Shown one piece after another: positions 7,626 to 12,726 of a stretch of 12,726 nucleotides of DNA; the first letter of the stretch is position 1; each line of letters starts with the position of its first letter. The position numbers and the translations under genes were made by a program. Source of the DNA: Glaciimonas sp. (GTDB lineage Bacteria; Pseudomonadota; Gammaproteobacteria; Burkholderiales; Burkholderiaceae); NCBI GenBank assembly GCA_014377145.1, contig JACMQE010000253.1, positions 1 through 12,726 of the forward strand. Direction: 5' to 3'. The notes under the pieces are model-generated. The model was not told the DNA's origin. It did not search any database and worked only from the letters and a program-made list of their open reading frames with translations.

Positions 7626-8072
7626 CTATTCGGCCAACGGCGTACTCCAGGCCTGAGGGGGAATAATCGCAAAAAGTCCGATTCTAGCCGTTTTAACGAC
7701 TAGTTTTAGTAATGCTTTGTCTTTGGTAACCAACATTGAAGCCTCTGCGTCCAGCGCCAGTTCCAAGAATTTTTGGTCATCAGTATCTGAGAAAATTGGC
7801 AAGAGAATATCAGTGCGCGGTGATAATGCAGTCGGTTTCATCATTTTTATCAATGCATCGAACTCGGCATTGATCGTTCGACGGTTCTGATCGTTAATAG
7901 GTAGACGCGCATATTGCAAAACCCGTTGCCATTCGGTGTGGCAATCAGCTCGCGTTACCGCTTCGACGGCGCCGGATTGCAGGGCTGTCATTATTGCTGC
8001 CGAACGTGAGTCGTGGAATATAAACAAGTCCAGACAAACATTCGTGTCGATTAATATGTGCTTCGGTATCAT
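7626..8072 (-). CDS. PIN-domain protein (putative ribonuclease, toxin-like)
   Basis: 148 codons from ATG 8072 (a TTG at 8078 is two codons longer), intact. The PIN fold is an Mg-dependent RNase fold with a cluster of acidic residues. Here these are Asp9 in HILIDTNVCLD, Glu47 in CHTEWQRVLQ, Asp98/Asp99 in FSDTDDQKFLELA and Asp118 in MLVTKDKALLKL, spaced as in the family. This subtype resembles the stand-alone PIN proteins often labelled 'putative toxin-antitoxin system toxin component'. No antitoxin-like small ORF is adjacent; the neighbours are the aminotransferase pseudogene and divergent yaaA. It may therefore be a housekeeping RNase or an orphan rather than half of a TA pair. No strong ribosome binding site is visible. 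Confidence 0.8.
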   Translation of the reverse strand: MIPKHILIDTNVCLDLFIFHDSRSAAIMTALQSGAVEAVTRADCHTEWQRVLQYARLPINDQNRRTINAEFDALIKMMKPTALSPRTDILLPIFSDTDDQKFLELALDAEASMLVTKDKALLKLVVKTARIGLFAIIPPQAWSTPLAE

Positions 8073-8100
8073 TGTCAAAATTTTTCTATATTACTAGATT
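8072..8100 (+). promoter_or_regulatory. Candidate sigma-70 promoter for yaaA
   Basis: TTGTCA (8072-8077), a 17-bp spacer, then TAGATT (8095-8100), with the yaaA ATG 19 bp further on. The -35 fits five of six and the -10 four of six consensus bases. It overlaps the first codons of the divergent PIN gene, so the two promoters would be crowded into about 50 bp. Confidence 0.35.
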
Positions 8101-8119
8101 ATAAATATAAATTGCAAAT

Positions 8120-8896
8120 ATGTTAATTGTTTTATCGCCCGCCAAATCGCTCGATTACACTACACCGCCAAACACTAATGTGCATACTTTGCCTGACTTT
8201 ATCGCGCAATCAGCTGAGTTGGTGGACATACTGAAAAAATTGTCGCCAGCAGAAATTGGTGAATTAATGCATATTTCTGATGCACTTGCCCATCTCAATG
8301 CCACGCGGTTTTCTGCATGGTCTAAAAAATTCAGCAGCGCCAATGCTAAGCAAGCAATTCTGGCATTTAATGGCGAAGTATACGAAGGACTCGATGCGCG
8401 CTCGCTGAATGTGAAACAGTTAACTTATACACAAAATCGGGTACGCATTCTATCCGGCTTATACGGCCTGTTACGACCGCTTGATCTGATGCAGCCGTAC
8501 CGTTTGGAAATGGGCACTCATTTAGCGCATTCTAGTGGCAAGAATTTATATGCGTTTTGGGATAACAAATTGACGCTGGCGTTGAATAAGGAACTGGCTA
8601 AACTAAAAACCAATGTGTTGGTCAATCTGGCATCCGATGAATATTTTAAGGTAGTTAGGCCAAAAGTACTGGCTGCACGGATCGTCGCCCCAGTGTTTGA
8701 GGATTGGAAGAATGGTAAATACAAAATTATTTCGTTTTATGCTAAGCGCGCACGAGGCTTGATGGCCCGGTATGCGACTGTGCATAAAATCACCGATGCT
8801 GAACAGTTAAAAGATTTTGCTGTAGACGGTTATCGATTTGACGTAAAAGACTCTAATGCCGGGCGATGGGTATTCCGACGACGCTTGACTGTTTGA
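8120..8896 (+). CDS. yaaA: YaaA (DUF328), peroxide-stress protein
   Basis: 258 codons, the same length as E. coli YaaA, with no lesions. In E. coli YaaA is induced by hydrogen peroxide through OxyR and lowers free intracellular iron, limiting Fenton damage to DNA; it also binds DNA. Family signatures: [13 protein letters not shown] at the start, [15 protein letters not shown] at 53-67, [12 protein letters not shown] at 82-93, [20 protein letters not shown] at 109-128 and LEMGT, NLYAFW at 142-147, [13 protein letters not shown] in the middle third, [15 protein letters not shown], and the C-terminal [10 protein letters not shown]. It is divergent from the PIN gene. It is followed within about 5 bp by a MITE-like element, so transcription may run into it. 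This is the best preserved gene in the window. Confidence 0.97.
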   Translation: MLIVLSPAKSLDYTTPPNTNVHTLPDFIAQSAELVDILKKLSPAEIGELMHISDALAHLNATRFSAWSKKFSSANAKQAILAFNGEVYEGLDARSLNVKQLTYTQNRVRILSGLYGLLRPLDLMQPYRLEMGTHLAHSSGKNLYAFWDNKLTLALNKELAKLKTNVLVNLASDEYFKVVRPKVLAARIVAPVFEDWKNGKYKIISFYAKRARGLMARYATVHKITDAEQLKDFAVDGYRFDVKDSNAGRWVFRRRLTV

Positions 8897-8901
8897 GTCT
8901 T

Positions 8902-9012
8902 AGGACTTACGCAATCGCCCCAGCAGCATTGTTCTCTCCTAGTCTTACTAGGGACTGACTTAGCCGGCAGGTTTTAGTAAGCGCGTTGCTGGAACAATTT
9001 TACGTAAGTTCT
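8902..9012. repeat. MITE-like element, copy B
   Basis: About 111 bp with ends AGGACTTACGCAA (8902-8914) and TTTTACGTAAGTTCT (8998-9012), an imperfect inverted pair. The right half parallels copy A at 4857-4984: GGCAGGTTTTAGTAAGCG, then GTTGCTGG and ACAATTTT. The middle differs in sequence and length. It starts 5 bp after the yaaA stop, and the IS5-family remnant begins exactly at its right end. Confidence 0.65.
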
Positions 9013-9456
9013 AGGGCATATTGAGATATAAAAAGCGGTTAACTTTTTTAAAGCTGTGTTTACATTCTGGATTTTAAAGATTGCCTACATGTTACGGATG
9101 ATGTTACGAATGGATCAATGGGAGCGCCTAGCCCGGGTAGTACGCGGCAAAGCGGGTGATAGAGAGCGTATAGTATCGTCTCTTTCCTGATTGTGACACG
9201 AATGCGCTGCTTGACTGTATTACCAGTAAAAATGCCAAAGCGGTTATTCCACCCAAAGTAAACCGGAAAGAGCAAAGAGAAGTTGATCGACATCCGTACC
9301 GAAACCGTCATGTAGTAGAGCGAGAGCGGTTTTTTGCGCATATTAAACAAATTTAGGGGAGTCGCTACTTGTTACGACAAACGCGCTTCGCGCTTTACTT
9401 GATTTGTGGCTCTCGCGGCCTCGGTACTTTGGTTGAAATAAATGTCAACACGCCCT
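9013..9456 (+). mobile_element. Internally deleted IS5-family insertion sequence
   Basis: The ends form an imperfect inverted repeat: AGGGCATATTGAGA (9013-9026) and TGTCAACACGCCCT (9443-9456), 10 of 14 matching. The flanking bases CT on the left and AG on the right also mirror each other, giving CTAG at both edges. Inside lies a damaged transposase. At about 444 bp it is half the length of a normal element of the IS427/ISL2-like group, because the middle of the transposase gene is gone. It abuts the right end of MITE copy B. Confidence 0.7.
9089..9441 (+). pseudogene. IS5-family DDE transposase remnant
   Basis: The N-terminal piece from ATG 9089 reads MDQWERLARVVRGKAGDRER, matching the usual EQWxRLxPLLPGKxGDxGR opening, and stops at TGA 9188-9190. 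In the next frame it jumps to the C-terminal part: CDTNALLDCITSKNAKAVIP, PKVNRKEQREVDRHPYRNRH and VVERERFFAHIKQ. RHVVE holds the Glu of the DDE triad. A frameshift at about 9352 leads to FRGVATCYDKRASRFT, an in-frame TGA, then FVALAASVLWLK and TAA 9439-9441. The central region with the two catalytic Asp residues is deleted, so it cannot transpose by itself. Confidence 0.85.
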
Positions 9457-9787
9457 AGTATCGAGGAACATTATTTTTGTAAATTTTTTTAACGATAGGC
9501 AAGTTCACGCATTAAATGTTGATGATGGTCTGCTGCTGCATGCGATTTTTCTACCCCCCCATTTCCTACTTAGCCAATTAATGTAACCGCCAGATGCATA
9601 TTAAATAAATGCAATGATCGTGCAGGCATGAAGTTTGTCCATTACTATCTCAATCGATTTTTTTGTCCTTAGTTAAATAATGACGTCATTTTTATTTCTT
9701 TATTTGTTATTTTTTTGTTTAATCTCTCCATCTAATTTCAAGATAACTCTCCGATGGGTTGCAGGGTTTTCCTATATCGCTGGGCTT
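9457..9787. other. AT-rich non-coding stretch
   Basis: About 330 bases with no open frame of note and long T runs on the plus strand. It contains a perfect 12-bp palindrome AATGACGTCATT at 9679-9690, a plausible binding site for a dimeric regulator, and a C7 tract near 9555. It may hold the former upstream region of the surface-protein gene. Confidence 0.4.
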
Positions 9788-9997
9788 TCAAATTTTGTAT
9801 AGTTTTTCGGTTACCAGAAAATAGCATTCTACTTGCGTCGACCAATGTGCTGGCGATTCAGTCTGGCAAGACCACAAACTTGCTCCGGCCGCTCTCAATA
9901 ATTCCCTTACTAACGTAGGTTCTTCACCTTGGGTGCTGAAGAATTCCGGGAACTCTGCGCCATACTGCCGCTGAAGGACTACGCTTGTATCGGTTGG
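9788..9997 (-). pseudogene. Possible 3' fragment of an unidentified gene
   Basis: The minus strand is open for 69 codons between TAG (10000-9998) and TGA 9790-9788, with no good start codon. The reading looks protein-like: VVLQRQYGAEFPEFFSTQGE, EPTLVRELLRAAGASLWSCQ, ESPAHWSTQVECYFLVTEK, ending KLYKI. I do not recognise the family. The absent start and the stop next to the plus-strand surface-protein frame suggest a gene tail stranded by a rearrangement. A chance ORF cannot be excluded, since a plus-strand ORF (9754-9918) is open here too. Confidence 0.25.
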
Positions 9998-10026
9998 CTA
10001 GCGAGCTAGCCGGCTATTATCGTCAA

Positions 10027-12726
10027 ATGTCATCAAGCGCCGAAGAAGTTACATCAGGTGCAGTAGAGTTAGCGGTAGCCACTGATCAATTGGCTGTCGG
10101 CGCTACGATGCAAGCCAACTTTAGTTTGCTTCTTGCGACTAGTGCAGACGCGATATTGGATACAGTCATTGAGGCATTATACAACCAAGGTATAGCGCGC
10201 AGTAACCAGATCAGCTTGCAGCCCGGAGCGGATAAATCGCCTGATTTGATGCCTCTGGCAACCGCAGCTAATGTCGCCGTCGGTGGGACTGCGACGCATG
10301 TATTTCGCGAGCATAATATTGGTGACAAGTCAACCGATCCAACGCAAGCAATTATTGTGCGGGCTACCCTGCCGGCCGGGCTAAGTATCGTCAATGTAGC
10401 ACCGGGCGCAAAATGGTAATGTGATGTTAGCAGTTCGCCGTTGCAGTGCACTACTCATCAAATATTCGATCCTGGTAGTTTCAGCACCGCTCTGACGCTG
10501 ATCGTGCATGCTGAAAGAAATGCACTTCCCGTAGGCGAGGTTGAGACAATTTTGCAAGGTATGGTTGATGTTGAAGGCGGCGGTGAACTGGTCCAAAACG
10601 TCAGGAATAATCGTTTGAACTATGTAACCTGTATTGGTATTGGAGCGACATTGGCTGGCCAGGATATGGCTGGACAATGCGCAAAATAGCCGCTACGACG
10701 TCGGTGATTTGTTGTTGTCAGGTTGGAAAGTCGAACTACGCGCTGCGGATCAAGGTAACACAACCATAAACGCTGGAATAAGCAATCTCATCGATACCAC
10801 GATTACGGATGCGCAAGGCGAGTATCGCCTGACCGCAATCCCGCCCGGCGGCACCTACCGCTTACGGTTTTTCCATACAAGGAACCTTGATAGGCACCTC
10901 TATAGATGGCGAAACTGGTCGACCGCAAGCGCGACGTGACTTCATCAGCGGCGAGTTGGAATACAAACATCTCGCTGCCCGGGCATACTTATGCAGAACA
11001 AAGTTTAGCTGTGTCATCCAGCGGACGTGTTTATGACGCCGCTACACCCAAACCAGTGGCCGGGGCCACGATTCTCATGTCAACCGATGTAGCGGCATTT
11101 GATCCGTCAGTCCACCTGATCGGCATGGAACATAGCGGTGAGAATACGACGGATGAGCACGGATTTTTTACTTCGCCTTGACCTCACATACACTCGGTGG
11201 TGAATACCGTTTCGTCGTAACTGCACCTGGCTATCGTGACGGTTTTTCCACGCTTTTAAGACGACAAGATGCGCCGGTGCGCTTAAGTGCGACGCGCACT
11301 GCAGGGTCCGGAGTATTCAAAGTAGTTCCCAGTTTTAACCTGCCCGCTTTCGGCGACGCATTCCAATATTACAGCACAATGCAGTGTAATTTTGGCGCGC
11401 CGCGGCTGGTCAATAATCTACTTGCTATTGATTTGATCCACGATACTGGCGGTGCGCTATCATTGCGCAAAAGTGCGAAAAAGTGCCGATCGTCCTGAAG
11501 TAGAATTGATCGACTTCATTAATTACAAGCTTGAACTTGCGTATCAAGGAGCGATGATGCTGGACAGTTTCGATATCGTAGATAATCTGTCCGTAGGTTT
11601 TTCTTGCGTCACAGAGTTTGCACGAATATGCGTGCGTGGTTCCGGCGTGAAAGCGATCCAGTCGGAAGTTCATCAGGGGCGTTTATACTTTACGTTATCC
11701 AAGAAGGCGTGGAATGTCGATACACCTGTAGAAATTACCTATCGGGCTAGGGTCAGCACGGGAGCGTGCGAACGAGTGTTAGCCGTCAGTAGGGCAAAGG
11801 CCAATGCTAGCGAACTAGTTTCGAACGAGGCAATCGCGAGTGTGCGTGTGGTTGGGAGCGTATTTACCCAGTGACGCACGTCATCAAACTTGATCTAACG
11901 CCGTTACCGCCCGGTAGCACGCCAATATTAACGGTCAATCCGCAAGCCGGAAACGCAAGCAGTCAGTTTGTTAATCTGCGTAATGGTGAGTTGGGACGCG
12001 CCGATTTTATGCTGACTTGCAACGCAATTATTCAGGTCGACGTACAAGCGCGTCGTTTGCTAACGCATTAACGCGCGCCCGAAATCCAAACCGTGTTAAA
12101 AAGACAGTTTGATGTGCAAGGCTTGGACAATACAGTCGCGCCATCTGTTTTAGTATTGCCGTTAAAATCAGGCGAACCCGCTAGTGTTAATACAGCTATT
12201 TATGTACCCGGGATTGACGTTCCGTTGACTTCCCCCGGTGACGATAAAACAAAGCTGGCATTATCACCTTCGTGGGGATTTGAGCATTTACGCGAAAGCG
12301 TTGATCCCATATTGGATTTTATCGATTTAACCAACGGTCAGTAGCAACCCAGAAGGCAAATCAATGTGCGCGTCAAAGGTCCGTCAGGGTCTGATCTTCG
12401 CTTTGATGTTAACGGGATGTTGATAGGGATGGATCGGTAGGTACGCGCGGCGTACTAGAGTCGTGTCAGATTGCGGCTGTTGAATATATTGGAATCACTT
12501 TATTACCCGGCCCTAATATCTTAACGATCAGAGCTGGAAATCAAAGTAAAGCCGTTGCCATCGTTGCGCCTGGCGATTTGGCGCGGGTGACGATTGTCAC
12601 GCAGGAACAAGTGATAGCCGATGGCAAAACACCTATTGCAATCCATGTCAATGCTACTGACAATGCTGGAATACCGATCAATGCGTCCCATCTTGTCGCG
12701 TTGACCGCCAGTTTGGGGCGCTGGGA
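10027..12726 (+). pseudogene. Very large DUF11 / Cna-B / Ig-like surface protein, multiply disrupted, runs off window
   Basis: One long gene read across frames. Order: NFSLLLATSADAILDTVIEA; a DUF11-like strand region (VGGTATHVF, ATLPAGLSIVNVAPGAKW); a Cna-B/SdrD-type domain (SRYDVGDLLLSGWKVELRA, ITDAQGEYRLTAIPPGGTYR) at about 10675-10870; a second carboxypeptidase-regulatory-like unit (SGRVYDAATPKPVAGATILM); a DUF11 repeat at about 11480-11870 (PEVELIDFINYKLELAYQ to EITYRARVSTGACERV); THVIKLDLTPLPPGSTP and FVNLRNGELGRADFML; INVRVKGPSGSDLRFDVNG; and an invasin-like Ig unit (VIADGKTPIAIHVNATDNAG, TASLGRW) at the edge. Relatives in Burkholderiales are cell-surface proteins of well over 1000 residues. 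Stops: TAA 10417-10419, TAA 12069-12071, TAG 12342-12344. Frameshifts near 10665, 10870, 10963, 11170, 11470 and 12437; internal deletion at about 11872. The true start is unclear; ATG 10027 is the first in-frame ATG and the signal peptide is not found. Confidence 0.75.

Noticed and set aside
9060..9350. 96-codon minus-strand ORF
   Set aside because: It is the antisense of the transposase remnant, whose plus-strand reading matches the IS5 family motif by motif.
10027..10120. Chemotaxis-receptor-like sequence (SSSAEEVTSGAVELA, then TDQLAVGA)
   Set aside because: The resemblance is short and compositional; the same frame runs directly into the surface-protein region and no receptor signalling hairpin follows.
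1..12726. CRISPR array, tRNA, rRNA or prophage
   Set aside because: I saw no regularly spaced short repeats, no cloverleaf-like sequence with a TTCAAATC-type arm, no rRNA sequence and no phage structural or integrase genes.

Overview
The window looks like a chromosomal piece of a betaproteobacterium of the order Burkholderiales, with an Oxalobacteraceae-like gene style. The pointers are a MiaB preceded by a small secreted protein with a conserved [12 protein letters not shown] C-terminus, a betaproteobacterial-style GreB N-terminus, a YaaA, and a very large DUF11/Cna-B-type surface protein. Base composition is moderate, with AT-rich spacers. The main theme is decay. A few intact housekeeping genes stand among genes carrying in-frame stops, frameshifts, internal deletions and fusions, plus remnants of small mobile elements. 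This is what recent genome degradation in a host-associated or otherwise relaxed lineage looks like. Some single-base frameshifts could be sequencing errors, but the substitution-type stops and the domain deletions could not.

Layout. 1-493 (-): 5' part of miaB. 496-855 (-): small exported conserved hypothetical, directly upstream of miaB. 856-1262: spacer with a perfect 15-bp inverted repeat. 1263-2156 (+): broken ORF of unknown function with a good ribosome binding site and a G8 tract. 2265-3194 (+): toxin/effector-like protein cut in two by one TAA between a candidate catalytic Cys and His; this is the most interesting item. 3195-3784: no convincing gene. 3785-3988 (+): first third of greB, ending where a doubly truncated metallophosphoesterase pseudogene begins (to 4846). 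4857-4984: MITE-like repeat. 5091-5566 (+): piece of a YncE-like beta-propeller protein. 5568-6260 (-): YfcG/YghU-type glutathione S-transferase with one Trp-to-stop change. 6321-7503 (-): methionine-aminotransferase-like PLP enzyme with a frameshift and a Trp-to-stop change. 7626-8072 (-): intact PIN-domain protein. 8120-8896 (+): intact yaaA. 8902-9012: second MITE-like copy, abutted by an internally deleted IS5-family element (9013-9456). 9457-9787: non-coding. 9788-9997 (-): possible 3' gene fragment. 10027-12726 (+): a very large surface protein broken by at least nine lesions, running off the window.

Functionally, the intact core is tRNA modification (MiaB), iron/oxidative-stress protection (YaaA) and one PIN protein. 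The eroded set is mostly accessory: toxin/effector-like protein, adhesin-like surface protein, exported phosphatase, beta-propeller protein, GST, aminotransferase and transposase. The loss of greB function in this copy is notable because GreB is normally a conserved transcription factor.
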